Shown piece after piece: positions 52,554 through 62,243 of a stretch of DNA of 64,000 bases (position 1 is the stretch's first letter; each line of letters begins with the position of its first letter). This DNA comes from [Clostridium] clostridioforme AGR2157 (lineage in GTDB: Bacteria; Bacillota; Clostridia; Lachnospirales; Lachnospiraceae): NCBI RefSeq assembly GCF_000424325.1, contig NZ_AUJR01000003.1, positions 1-64,000 of the forward strand. Reading direction: 5' to 3'. Under the pieces are notes generated by a model, which saw nothing but the letters and a program-made list of their open reading frames with translations, made no database searches and was not told where the DNA came from. The position numbers and the translations under genes are program-made.

Positions 52554-54665
52554 ATGGACTATCGGATTGAAAAGTTAATAAAAAGCCTTAAATATGAAAG
52601 AATTGTTGTGTATGGAACTGGTATTAATGCAGAAAGAGTAGTGGATGCATTAAGTGACAGAAATATTATAGGTATTCTTGATGGAAATATAAATTTTGGA
52701 TATTTTGATGGGATAAAGATACTAACTATTGAAGAGATGCTCCTGCAACAGCCGGAAGCAGTCATTATAGCAGCACAGCATTCCTCTACCCTATCTATAT
52801 ATAATAGAATATGTAAGACTTGCATGGAGCATCATATAAAACTGTTAGATATGTCTGGAAATGATCTATTCGATTTGGTAGATAATATTGAAAAACAAAA
52901 AGACTGTTTTGAAAAAAATATTGAGGAAATAAAACGAGAGATTGACCAGCACGAAGTAATAAGTTTTGATATATTTGATACATTAATAATGAGAAATACA
53001 TTGTTTCCGGAAGACGTGTTTTATATTGTTGAAAGCAAGGTTAGGAATAGAGGGATTGCATTATGCGATTTACGAAATAGGCGTGCTCTAGCTGAGCAAT
53101 CAATAGATTGTATCAGTCCCAACATATATCAGATATACGATGCTTACCAGAAAAGAGAGGGATTTACATCTACAATCAAACGTATATTGCTTGATTATGA
53201 ACTTTCTGTAGAAAAGGCAGTTCTAATCAGGCGGGAAGATATCGTTCAAGTGATGAATTATGCAGTTAGTAATAATAAACCTGTATATCTTATATCGGAT
53301 ATGTATCTCCCAAAGGAGCTGATTGAGGTTATTTTGAGCGAACTTGGTATTGTAGGATATCGCGATATTCTTGTCTCCTGTGATTACCATCAAACAAAGT
53401 ATACCGGTTTATATCATACATTTATGGATTTATATCCGGCAGAATCTTATTTACATATTGGTGATAACGCAGTGGCAGATGGCTTTTGCGCAAAATCCAA
53501 TGGAATGGATGTATATATTATTCAAAGCGCATTAGCATTGTTAGAGAAATCAAGTTATGGATTTATGCTTAAAAAACAGCTTTCTCTTAATGAACGTTCA
53601 ATGCTGGGCTTATTAATTGCTAAGATTTTTAACAGTCCGTTTTCACTTTATGGCAGTGACAGAAGACCATATGTAGATAGCATTAAAGATATAAGCTACC
53701 TTTATTTTGCGCCAGTGATTTTGAAAGTGATGCTGTGGCTGATGGATAAACTTTTAGAAGGGGATTATGAGAAGGTCCTTTTTTCTGCAAGAGATGGTTT
53801 TTTAATACAAGAATTATACGATTACATGCGATTAACCAGAAACGGACTTCCGGACAGTGTCTATTTTCAAGCTTCACGGGTTTTGTGTGCACGTGCCGGC
53901 TTAAGCAGTGATGCAGACATAGAATGGATGTTGAGTGCTCCATTTGACTGTTCATGGAAGGAGGTTGTGAAGGAAAGGTTCGATTTAAATGATAATGATA
54001 TGCTGGATGAACATAATTCAGAGTATAATTCTGTACTGGATTATGCAATGTCTCACAAAGATAAAATCTATAAGCGATCGAGAGAGATTCGTCAAAATTA
54101 TAATAAGTATATGAAGCTACTGGGCATTAAAGAAGGCAGAACATATGCCTTTTACGATTTTGTCTCTTGTGGTACATGTCAGTATTTTTTGAGCAATTTT
54201 GTATCATTTGATTTACAAGGGCTGTATTGCGGATACTATGACTCGGTAACAGGTGGAAAACGTAATGTCCCAATAGAAGCATTATTTGTTAATCAAAACT
54301 ATTTTCAAAAGGAAACTGCCTTTTTTAAAAGATATTTGTTGTTTGAACGCATAATGACATCAACGGCAAGTTCTGTAATTAGTATGGATACTTGTGGAAA
54401 GCCGTTATTTAGCGAAGAAAGTAGAAGTTTGCATGAACTTGATATGGTAAAAATTGCTCAAGAATCAATTAAAGATTATATAAAAAAATATATTGACTCC
54501 CTTTATGTAGATGGGAGCAGTATTGATGTAATGTTTGTTGATGCTTTGTTTGCATTATTTAGTTTGAAATATACAAACGAAAATTGTGAAGAATTTGAAC
54601 AAATTTTGTTAGTGGATGATTTTGGAAAAAATGTTTTAAAAATAACCAGGGAGGAACTACAGTAA
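52554..54665 (+). CDS. Large HAD-like protein with N-terminal Rossmann module (active-type copy)
   Basis: 703 residues. N-terminal module (about 1-100): RIVVYGTGINAERVVDALSD ... VIIAAQHSS, a Rossmann-like unit. The HAD domain (about 140-330) has VISFDIFDTLIMRNTL (both catalytic Asp present), YLISDMYLPKELIEVI and YLHIGDNAVADG. The C-terminal 370 residues have VLFSARDGFLIQELYDYM and AFYDFVSCGTCQYFL, conserved with the paralogue at 60147. Proteins of this type occur in glycan loci as predicted HAD superfamily hydrolases; substrate unknown. An intact catalytic Asp pair suggests phosphatase or phosphotransferase activity. Confidence 0.78.
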   Translation: MDYRIEKLIKSLKYERIVVYGTGINAERVVDALSDRNIIGILDGNINFGYFDGIKILTIEEMLLQQPEAVIIAAQHSSTLSIYNRICKTCMEHHIKLLDMSGNDLFDLVDNIEKQKDCFEKNIEEIKREIDQHEVISFDIFDTLIMRNTLFPEDVFYIVESKVRNRGIALCDLRNRRALAEQSIDCISPNIYQIYDAYQKREGFTSTIKRILLDYELSVEKAVLIRREDIVQVMNYAVSNNKPVYLISDMYLPKELIEVILSELGIVGYRDILVSCDYHQTKYTGLYHTFMDLYPAESYLHIGDNAVADGFCAKSNGMDVYIIQSALALLEKSSYGFMLKKQLSLNERSMLGLLIAKIFNSPFSLYGSDRRPYVDSIKDISYLYFAPVILKVMLWLMDKLLEGDYEKVLFSARDGFLIQELYDYMRLTRNGLPDSVYFQASRVLCARAGLSSDADIEWMLSAPFDCSWKEVVKERFDLNDNDMLDEHNSEYNSVLDYAMSHKDKIYKRSREIRQNYNKYMKLLGIKEGRTYAFYDFVSCGTCQYFLSNFVSFDLQGLYCGYYDSVTGGKRNVPIEALFVNQNYFQKETAFFKRYLLFERIMTSTASSVISMDTCGKPLFSEESRSLHELDMVKIAQESIKDYIKKYIDSLYVDGSSIDVMFVDALFALFSLKYTNENCEEFEQILLVDDFGKNVLKITREELQ

Positions 54666-54709
54666 GCCAAGTGCATATTGTGCTAGAATGGGAAAGGATA
54701 AAGAGATAA

Positions 54710-55132
54710 ATGAAAAGATATAATATAGGATACGTTGCAGGAGTTTTTGATTTATTTCATATTGGGCATTTAAATTTAATAAGGAGAGCAAAAGAAAACA
54801 GTGAATACTTAATAGTTGGGGTATTAACGGATGAACTAGTGATTCATTTTAAAGGAAAAGCACCATATATACCGTTCGAGGAACGTTTGGAGATTATTGG
54901 GGCATGCCGATATGTGGATAAGGTAGTAGGCGTTACATTTGATAATATTGATAAAATGTCAGCGTGGGAATTATATAAATTTGACTGTTTATTTTCGGGA
55001 GATGACTATGTGAATAACGAATCATGGATTATAGATAAGCAGAGGCTTAAACAGGTAGGCGCAGATATCCAATTTTTCCCATACACGAAGACTACTAGTT
55101 CAACGCAAATTAAAAAAATAATTGGAATATGA
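54710..55132 (+). CDS. TagD-like glycerol-3-phosphate/phosphoalcohol cytidylyltransferase
   Basis: 140 residues, close to the usual TagD length. GYVAGVFDLFHIGHLNLIRR holds the HxGH nucleotide motif; FKGKAPYIPFEERLEII is the RTxGIxTT-family context, and FPYTKTTSSTQIKKII holds the C-terminal signature in variant form. It makes a CDP-activated alcohol such as CDP-glycerol. A second cytidylyltransferase (46287) in the same operon implies two different CDP head groups. Confidence 0.88.
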   Translation: MKRYNIGYVAGVFDLFHIGHLNLIRRAKENSEYLIVGVLTDELVIHFKGKAPYIPFEERLEIIGACRYVDKVVGVTFDNIDKMSAWELYKFDCLFSGDDYVNNESWIIDKQRLKQVGADIQFFPYTKTTSSTQIKKIIGI

Positions 55133-55153
55133 TTATAGGAGGAAGTTATTTAC

Positions 55154-57520
55154 ATGATTGAGTTAAGTGTAATTGTTCCCATTTTTAAAGTAGAGAGGTA
55201 TTTAGCGCAATGTGTTGAAAGTATTTTAGGGCAATCATATAAAAATTTGGAGGTTATTTTAGTAGATGATGGCTCACCAGATAACTGTGGTGCCATGTGT
55301 GACGAATATGCTAAAAGAGATTCCAGAATAAAGGTTGTACACAAGACAAATGGAGGACTCGTATCAGCGCGAAAGGCTGGTATTGAAATAGCACGTGGGC
55401 GTTATATTACCTATGTAGATGGAGATGATTGGTTATCTGACAATACATATGAAGTATTAATGCGATATGTAGCAGAGAACAGGGCAGATATCGTCACGGC
55501 TGGTTTTATAGAGGATTTTGGAACTGAGGAGAGCAATTACATTGATACGATGAAGTCTGGGTATTATAGTGGGGAAATGTTAGATAAGTACTTATATGAA
55601 ACTATGCTTTATGATAAATCAACAGGGGATTCTGGAATCAGGCCGAATGTCTGGTCAAAAATATTTTCCAGAGAGGTGATATATGATTGTCAGATGTCTG
55701 TGAATAATCGTATAAATTATGGTGAGGATATGGCTTGCACATATCCAGCATTATTAAAGGCAGATAGTGTCTATGTGACAGATGAATGTTTATATCATTA
55801 TAGAAGAAGGGCAGATTCTATTACAACCGAAAGGAATTTGAACTATTTTGAACAGATAGGGATATTGTATAAAGAGTTGGCAAAGGTATTCTTTCAGCAT
55901 AGGAAAATTACGAATATTTTGATGAGTCAGTTAAATAGTTATATGAAATATTTGTTAAATAAGGGTGACCGCGATTTGCTAAATGGAATTTTAGAGTCCA
56001 GTCAGTCAGAAATGAAACCCTATTACTTATTTCCGTTTGATAAGATTGCAAAAGGCAGTAAAATAGTTGTTTATGGTGCGGGGGTTGTTGGGCAGGATTA
56101 TATTGCACAGATATTGAGTCGTCCATACGTGAAACTGGTGGCATGGGTAGACAAAAAGTACAAAGAATATGCGGCTAAAGGTTATGATGTTGTAGATACA
56201 TGGGAGTGCTATATACGTTCTTATGATTATATAGTTATAGCTATTCTAAAAGAGCATGTGGCTATGGAAATAAAAAAAGAGTTGATGGCGAATGGGGTAT
56301 CTGAAAGTCATATTATTTGGTCACTTCCAGTAAAGGTAAATAGAATCATGCCTAGAAAAAAGAAGATTGCATTTGCGGTACATCGCTACGGCTTAGAGGT
56401 AAATGGCGGGGCAGAATTACATTGTAGGATGCTTGCAGAACATCTAAAAGAAAAGTATGAGGTCGAAGTATTTACCTCATGTGCCAATAGTGTTGAACCT
56501 TGGGATAATTATTATCATGAAGGCTGCGAAATAATAAATGGTGTTTTGGTAAGACGGTTTAGAGTTGAACGTGAACAAAAACCAGCATTAGCAGGTCAGC
56601 TTTATCAGTTAATGATTAGAAATGAGCTTGAAGAACCGAACCAGTACTTTGTGGAAAATGGACCGTATTGTCCCGCTCTAATTGATTTTATAAAGAATCA
56701 TTATGAAGAATATCAAGCCATTATCTTTTTTTCATATGGAACATATATCTCCTCATTAGGGTTACAGACGGGATTAAATAATGGACTGTTTATACCAACG
56801 GTACATGAGTCAATATCAATACGTTCATTATCATATGAGAAAGTTTTTGAAGGAGTTCAAGGGTTTATATATAATTCTTATGAAGAGAGAGAGATGGTGA
56901 GAAGTGTATTTTCTAATTCTGATAAGAAAGAGATGGTAACCTGTGTAGGATTTGATGAACCAGACATTGATAAAATTGATAATTCCATTGCTAAGAAGTA
57001 TGGAGAATACATGATTTATGTGGGAAGAATATCGGACTCTAAAAATTGTCAGAAATTATTTGATTATTTTTTGAATTACAAGAAAAGAAACGCATCTAAA
57101 TTGAAATTAGTTTTGGTTGGGAAAGAAGATGGTGTTAAAGTTCCAATACATAAAGATATCATACATGTTGGCTTTATCAGTGATTTGGAAAAAACAGCGC
57201 TGATTAAGGGCGCAAAATTTTTGGTCAATAATTCAATTAATGAAAGCTTGTCATTAGTGATGCTGGAAAGTATGATTTTAGGGAGGCCTGTAATTGTAAA
57301 TGGAAATTGCGATGTAATGAGAGGGCAGTGCCAAAGAAGTAACGCAGGATTGTATTATAACAATTATCTGGAGTTTGAGGCGGTAATTAATTATATGCTT
57401 ACACATGATCGCGAATATGAAGCGATGTGCGAAAATGGTGTGGATTTTGTTAGAAAGAATTATACCTGGAGCGTTGTTATCAAGAATATATGCAATTTTC
57501 TTGAAACCTACAAGAAATGA
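55154..57520 (+). CDS. Bifunctional glycosyltransferase: GT2 + Rossmann module + GT4
   Basis: 788 residues. A GT2 domain (about 1-230) has ELSVIVPIFKVERYLAQCVE, VILVDDGSPDNCG and TYVDGDDWLSDN (DxD). A Rossmann-like linker (about 302-395) begins KIVVYGAGVVGQDYI and ends IKKELMANGVSESHIIW. A GT4 domain (about 400-788) has FAVHRYGLEVNGGAELHCRM, YMIYVGRISDSKNCQKLFDY and SINESLSLVMLESMILGRPV. The two catalytic domains probably add consecutive sugars. The linker repeats the module found in neighbouring proteins. It overlaps the next frame by four bases. Confidence 0.87.
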   Translation: MIELSVIVPIFKVERYLAQCVESILGQSYKNLEVILVDDGSPDNCGAMCDEYAKRDSRIKVVHKTNGGLVSARKAGIEIARGRYITYVDGDDWLSDNTYEVLMRYVAENRADIVTAGFIEDFGTEESNYIDTMKSGYYSGEMLDKYLYETMLYDKSTGDSGIRPNVWSKIFSREVIYDCQMSVNNRINYGEDMACTYPALLKADSVYVTDECLYHYRRRADSITTERNLNYFEQIGILYKELAKVFFQHRKITNILMSQLNSYMKYLLNKGDRDLLNGILESSQSEMKPYYLFPFDKIAKGSKIVVYGAGVVGQDYIAQILSRPYVKLVAWVDKKYKEYAAKGYDVVDTWECYIRSYDYIVIAILKEHVAMEIKKELMANGVSESHIIWSLPVKVNRIMPRKKKIAFAVHRYGLEVNGGAELHCRMLAEHLKEKYEVEVFTSCANSVEPWDNYYHEGCEIINGVLVRRFRVEREQKPALAGQLYQLMIRNELEEPNQYFVENGPYCPALIDFIKNHYEEYQAIIFFSYGTYISSLGLQTGLNNGLFIPTVHESISIRSLSYEKVFEGVQGFIYNSYEEREMVRSVFSNSDKKEMVTCVGFDEPDIDKIDNSIAKKYGEYMIYVGRISDSKNCQKLFDYFLNYKKRNASKLKLVLVGKEDGVKVPIHKDIIHVGFISDLEKTALIKGAKFLVNNSINESLSLVMLESMILGRPVIVNGNCDVMRGQCQRSNAGLYYNNYLEFEAVINYMLTHDREYEAMCENGVDFVRKNYTWSVVIKNICNFLETYKK

Positions 57521-57528
57521 GGTACGAG

Positions 57529-57966
57529 ATGAGTGACATAAACATTGAAAATATTATGAATGAAATCAGAGCGAATATTGTGCCTGATGCAGAACAGTTT
57601 GATGTAGTACAGATGCAAAATGACTCAATGTCAGCTTATCATAGGAATATATTAGGTAGGCTCGAGAATTCTAATGAAGTTGTCGTATTTGGAGTTGGGC
57701 GTTATGGGAAGATGATTATGAAGGCATTAAAAGCTGGAGGAATTGAAGGAATTAAGTGCTTTTGCGATAATAATCCTAATATTGCGGGATTAAATATTGA
57801 GGGACTTCCGATTGTTAGGCCGGAAGAGGCCTTTAAAAAATACCCGGATGCTGTATTCGTTATTACAGCAATAAATTACCCTGTCGAAATTACTGCCCAA
57901 CTGTTAAAAATGGGGGTAGATGTAGAAAAGATACTTTTTTATAATTTTGCTAGAAGTGGTTTATAA
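57529..57966 (+). CDS. Stand-alone Rossmann-module protein with docking-type N-terminus
   Basis: 145 residues. The N-terminal helix MSDINIENIMNEIRANIVPD shares the I-x-x-I-M-x-E-I/L-R motif with the protein at 40036. The rest is one Rossmann-like module: EVVVFGVGRYGKMIMKALKA, then IKCFCDNNPNIAGLNIEGLP and DAVFVITAINYPVEITAQLL. No second catalytic domain is present. The start at 57529 has GAGGT 5-6 bases upstream; ATG 57517, overlapping the previous stop, is the alternative. Its presence between two multidomain transferases that hold the same module as linker suggests binding of a shared ligand or partner. Confidence 0.75.
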   Translation: MSDINIENIMNEIRANIVPDAEQFDVVQMQNDSMSAYHRNILGRLENSNEVVVFGVGRYGKMIMKALKAGGIEGIKCFCDNNPNIAGLNIEGLPIVRPEEAFKKYPDAVFVITAINYPVEITAQLLKMGVDVEKILFYNFARSGL

Positions 57967-57988
57967 ATTGATGTTGAGGAAAAAAACG

Positions 57989-60142
57989 ATGAATATTTTA
58001 GTGGCGATAAATAGGCAATATATTTCAAAATTAGAGGTTCTATTGGAATCTTTATTCACAAACAATTCTGTTGAAACAAATGTATATTTACTACATTCAG
58101 AATTAGATGATACTGACGTAATGAGATTACAAGACTTTTGTAAGAAGAAAACTGATGATTTAAATATACATAAAAAGCTGAACGCGATATTAGTAGAAGG
58201 CAGTATATTTTGTGATGTGAAAATTGATATTCCAGGTTTGAGCATAGAAACGTATTATCGATTGCTCGCGGCCGAGATTTTACCTCCTGATATTGATAGG
58301 ATATTGTATTTAGATGCGGATATAATTGTGGATGGTTCATTGGAGGAATTTTATAATATAGATTTTTGCGGAAATGCTGCTGCTGTGTGTGCGGATACCA
58401 TTGCAAATTTTAAAGAGAATATACGAAGTAGAATTGGTTTGTCAAAGGAAGGAACTTACTTCAACGCTGGTGTTATTTTGATGAATATGAGTGCCTGGCG
58501 GAAGGTAGTAACACGTCAAAAAGTAATAGAAATACTGCAGAGTGGTAAGAGCTTTCCGTTTCACGACCAAGATATATTGAATATATTATTAGATAAAAAG
58601 CTTGTATATGTAAATGCGTTTGTGTATAATTTCGAGGTGGTGCTGGCAAGAGATTATTCTGAGTATTATAGAAATATTGTATTGCCTTTAAAGCAAAAAC
58701 CCATTATTTATCATTATGCTGGTGACCATAAGGCGAAACCCTGGAATATTGGATATAACTGTGCTGATTTTAATAAGTATTATTGGAAATATGCAGGAGC
58801 CCTAATTAGCCAAAGGGAAGGTTTAGTGGATTTAAACGGGCAAGTGGAAGAATATAAAAGGGAATTAGAGTATCTACAAGCCAGAGTTGACAAATTTAAA
58901 CGTTATTTTGATATTACAAATCACTGGTTGGAATTAAAAAACAATGGAAAAAGTATCGGGGATTACTTTCAGAGAAATAACATAGTTCATATTGTAATTT
59001 ATGGTTGGGGAGAATTAGGACATAGATTACATGAGGAGTTGAAGAAAAGTGAAATCTGCGTTGATTATGTTATTGATAGCAATAAAAAAAGAATAGCCGA
59101 TATTTCAATAAAATGCCTGTCTGATGATATATTGCCCGAAACAGATGCAGTTGTGGTAACACCGATTATGGATTTTGAAACGGTATCGAATGAATTAAAA
59201 CAAAGATATTCATGCCCGATTATATCAATAGAAGAGGTAATCAGCTCTTTTGAAAAATCAATCTCAAAAAATCATGAAAAGTTTGTATCCGTAATTGTAC
59301 CCATTTATAATGGAACAAGTTATGTCGAGGGCATTATAAAAATGCTTGAACGTAATTATAGTATTGACACTGAGATGAAGATAGAACTTATAATTGTAAA
59401 TGATAAACCAGATGATTTTGTTGATCTGTCTTCTATATTGACAAAAGTCTTAGATGTTCAAGTGATAAATCATCAAGAAAATAAGGGTATACATGAATCG
59501 CGGGTAGATGGCCTGAGAGCTGCTTCTGGAAGATATATTGTATTTTTGGATCAAGATGATATTTTAGAGGACAATTATTTACATAGCCAGTTAGCGCAAA
59601 TTCAGGAAGGGGATGCAGTTGTATGTAATGGTTATACAACGGATAGGGAATACAGAGGCCTGATTTATCCTCATTTCGGTAGAATAGAGTTTTGCGTGGA
59701 CGAATGGTCTGCACTTGTATGCGATAATAGGATTATATCTCCAGGGCAGGTAATGATAAAAAAAACAGCGATACCAGAGTGCTGGAAACGCTATATTTTG
59801 AAAAAGAATGGAGTAGACGACTATTTCCTGTGGATTAGCATGTTTGAAAAGAGAGCTAAGTTTATTATTAATGAAGATAAGATTTTTACTCATACATTTT
59901 GTGGGAATAATTTGTCAAATAACTATGCTAAAATGAAAGAGGCAATGGAAGAGTTTGTTGAAGTATTATCGAAATCAACAGATATTTTTGATTCGTTAAC
60001 CTTAAGAGACTTTTTTTGTAAAATATATTCGTATCATATCATGGAGCTCAAATGGGGATGGAATTTATGGGAAGAGGACTTGGAAGGTTTTGAAGAAGTA
60101 CACAAATTAGTTACTGATATGCGCGAGCAAATAAATAGGTAG
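57989..60142 (+). CDS. Bifunctional glycosyltransferase: GT8 + Rossmann module + GT2
   Basis: 717 residues. The GT8 domain (about 1-285) has MNILVAINRQYISKLEVLLE, RILYLDADIIVDGS (DxD about 109-111), YFNAGVILMNMSAWR and HYAGDHKAKPW. A coiled linker precedes the Rossmann module (about 333-425; HIVIYGWGELGHRLHEELKK). The GT2 domain (from about 431) has SVIVPIYNGTSYVEGIIKML and YIVFLDQDDILEDN. The start at 57989 has GAGGA upstream; the in-frame ATG at 57947 would overlap the previous gene with no Shine-Dalgarno. Two sugars, one retaining (GT8) and one inverting (GT2), are probably added. Confidence 0.86.
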   Translation: MNILVAINRQYISKLEVLLESLFTNNSVETNVYLLHSELDDTDVMRLQDFCKKKTDDLNIHKKLNAILVEGSIFCDVKIDIPGLSIETYYRLLAAEILPPDIDRILYLDADIIVDGSLEEFYNIDFCGNAAAVCADTIANFKENIRSRIGLSKEGTYFNAGVILMNMSAWRKVVTRQKVIEILQSGKSFPFHDQDILNILLDKKLVYVNAFVYNFEVVLARDYSEYYRNIVLPLKQKPIIYHYAGDHKAKPWNIGYNCADFNKYYWKYAGALISQREGLVDLNGQVEEYKRELEYLQARVDKFKRYFDITNHWLELKNNGKSIGDYFQRNNIVHIVIYGWGELGHRLHEELKKSEICVDYVIDSNKKRIADISIKCLSDDILPETDAVVVTPIMDFETVSNELKQRYSCPIISIEEVISSFEKSISKNHEKFVSVIVPIYNGTSYVEGIIKMLERNYSIDTEMKIELIIVNDKPDDFVDLSSILTKVLDVQVINHQENKGIHESRVDGLRAASGRYIVFLDQDDILEDNYLHSQLAQIQEGDAVVCNGYTTDREYRGLIYPHFGRIEFCVDEWSALVCDNRIISPGQVMIKKTAIPECWKRYILKKNGVDDYFLWISMFEKRAKFIINEDKIFTHTFCGNNLSNNYAKMKEAMEEFVEVLSKSTDIFDSLTLRDFFCKIYSYHIMELKWGWNLWEEDLEGFEEVHKLVTDMREQINR

Positions 60143-60146
60143 GAAG

Positions 60147-62042
60147 ATGACGAGACAGCAGAGTATATTAGATAATTTTCATAAAAATTTTCATAAGTAT
60201 TTGGGAGAGAAAATACTAATTTATGGAAAAGGGGCATATGCAAGGTTAATCATTGAGAATTTTAAAGAATATTCGTTTACGGGTATTATAGATAGACTGG
60301 ATCTTGAGGGGAGTTACTATGGTATTCCGGTTTTAAAGCATGATGAGGTTGTCCAATCAGGCTCGAGGGTTATGATAATTGCAGCGAGTTTGAATAATAC
60401 GGAGATTATAAGGAAACGGGTAGGAAATTTTTGCATAAAGAATCATATAAAGTTGTATTCGGTGGATGGAAGAATACTAAATGTTGATGATTGTGTGATC
60501 CCTGTAAGGGACCATGAAAGTCACTGGATATCACAAAAAAAACTTCGAGAAAGTATTGATGAGCATGATATAGTTTGTTTTGATTTACAAACAATATTAA
60601 TGGAGAATATTGGTAAAAATGGTTTTTTTTATACTGTTCGAAAAGTACTGATAGATGATTTGAAATGGGCGGCAAATCAAGATAAAAAGGTCGTTTTGTG
60701 TATAAAGTCGAGAAGTTCAATAGAGTACAAATTCTTTTGTAGAACATACAAAGATTTGTGCGACAAATTGGTTTTATGTGAAGGACAGGGAGATGAGCTT
60801 CTTGTTAGCCTGCAGAATTTAAGGAGGAGCAGTACTAATAAAGATACATTTTTATTTATTGGCAGTGTGGGAGAATGTTTTGCAAAAGATGCAGATTTTT
60901 CTGTCTTTCGTATATATTCGCCTATTGAAATGCTTCTTAATAGCTCTTATAGATATTTATATAAAGATACTCAATCTAAATTAGAGATGGTTTATTTACA
61001 GGTAATTATTAATCACATTTTTTCTTCTCCATATGCATTGGAAGGTACAAATGGACTTGTCCGAATTCAGAGTGCACATGATATAGGTTATGTTTTTTTA
61101 GGTCCTATAGTGCTTGATTTTATGTTTTGGTTTATTTCTCAATTGAAAAAAAATAAAATAAAAAACGTAATTTTTTCAGCAAGAGATGGGTATGTTATAC
61201 AAAAATTATATTTAGAAATTATTAAAAGTTTGGAACTGAAGGATTTACCGGGGTCTATATATTTTTATACATCTAGACGAGTATGTAATATGATTCGCAT
61301 AAATAATGTATCGGACATCAACAGTTTATCAAAGGAGTATTTTTGTGGAAATGTTAAAGAAATGTTGATAAATAGGTTCATGTTAAAGGAGGAAAATTTG
61401 TATGAAAGAGAAGTTGACGAATACAGGTCTGATTTTGAGTATATAGAAAGTTTTAGTTCGGAGATTTTAAATAAAGCTAATGTTGTTAAAAAAGGGTATT
61501 TAAAATATATAGAGGCATTGGGGGTAGATGCCAACGAAAATACAGCTTTTTTTGACTTATTTGCATCGGGAACATGCCAGTTAGCGCTGTCTAAACTATG
61601 TAATAAAAATTTTAAAGGTTTATACTTTTCAAGATTTATTACTGATGATAATGAAAAAAATGAGTTAGATATTGAGAGTTATTTGGAGCCAGATTCTTTT
61701 ATGGAAGACCACTCTTTATTTATAGAAAGTATTTTGACATCCTTAGAACCAACATTGTCAGATATTGGAAGTGATGGTGAAATTTTATTGGGAAACGAGA
61801 CAAGAAATAAAGAGGAATTAAAATACGTTCAGAATGCACAGGAGGGTATAATGTTATTTGCTAAAGATGCATTAAAACGATTGGACGGTGTACCGGATAT
61901 AGAAAGAGATTATGCTCGTGATATATTTGGCATGCTTATAAGTCAATATACTAATATTGAAAATAATACCTTTAAAAATATAATTATAAGAGATGAAATA
62001 TTAAATAGAAATCAATATTTAGGCGATTTTTATAAATATTGA
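60147..62042 (+). CDS. Large HAD-like paralogue with degenerate HAD site
   Basis: 631 residues, paralogue of 52554-54665. The N-terminal Rossmann module (KILIYGKGAYARLIIENFKE ... VMIIAASLNN) is kept. In the HAD region the motif reads IVCFDLQTILMEN, so the second Asp is lost. The lysine motif and the GDxxxxD motif are also unrecognisable (FLFIGSVGECFAKDA). The C-terminal part is conserved (VIFSARDGYVIQKLYLEII, AFFDLFASGTCQLALSK). I infer a non-catalytic HAD with a still useful C-terminal domain. It starts four bases after the GT8-GT2 gene. Confidence 0.78.
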   Translation: MTRQQSILDNFHKNFHKYLGEKILIYGKGAYARLIIENFKEYSFTGIIDRLDLEGSYYGIPVLKHDEVVQSGSRVMIIAASLNNTEIIRKRVGNFCIKNHIKLYSVDGRILNVDDCVIPVRDHESHWISQKKLRESIDEHDIVCFDLQTILMENIGKNGFFYTVRKVLIDDLKWAANQDKKVVLCIKSRSSIEYKFFCRTYKDLCDKLVLCEGQGDELLVSLQNLRRSSTNKDTFLFIGSVGECFAKDADFSVFRIYSPIEMLLNSSYRYLYKDTQSKLEMVYLQVIINHIFSSPYALEGTNGLVRIQSAHDIGYVFLGPIVLDFMFWFISQLKKNKIKNVIFSARDGYVIQKLYLEIIKSLELKDLPGSIYFYTSRRVCNMIRINNVSDINSLSKEYFCGNVKEMLINRFMLKEENLYEREVDEYRSDFEYIESFSSEILNKANVVKKGYLKYIEALGVDANENTAFFDLFASGTCQLALSKLCNKNFKGLYFSRFITDDNEKNELDIESYLEPDSFMEDHSLFIESILTSLEPTLSDIGSDGEILLGNETRNKEELKYVQNAQEGIMLFAKDALKRLDGVPDIERDYARDIFGMLISQYTNIENNTFKNIIIRDEILNRNQYLGDFYKY

Positions 62043-62243
62043 TAATAGGCACAGTAGTACCGACTGACAGTTTAAAATACAAGACGTAAGAATCAAGCTA
62101 GTAAAGCTGTATCCGGTTATAGTTTACAAACTCACATGATACAGTACGAATCAAGATATTGTTTTGATAATCTTGGCTTGCTGTTATGTATTGTGCTTGT
62201 TATATCGCAGATAGAATATAAAATGACTTTTGGAGGAGATGAA

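Noticed and set aside
62136-62243. 36-codon N-terminal extension of the methyltransferase gene
   Set aside because: The hydrophobic extension has no ribosome-binding site, whereas ATG 62244 has a strong one and begins the soluble protein.
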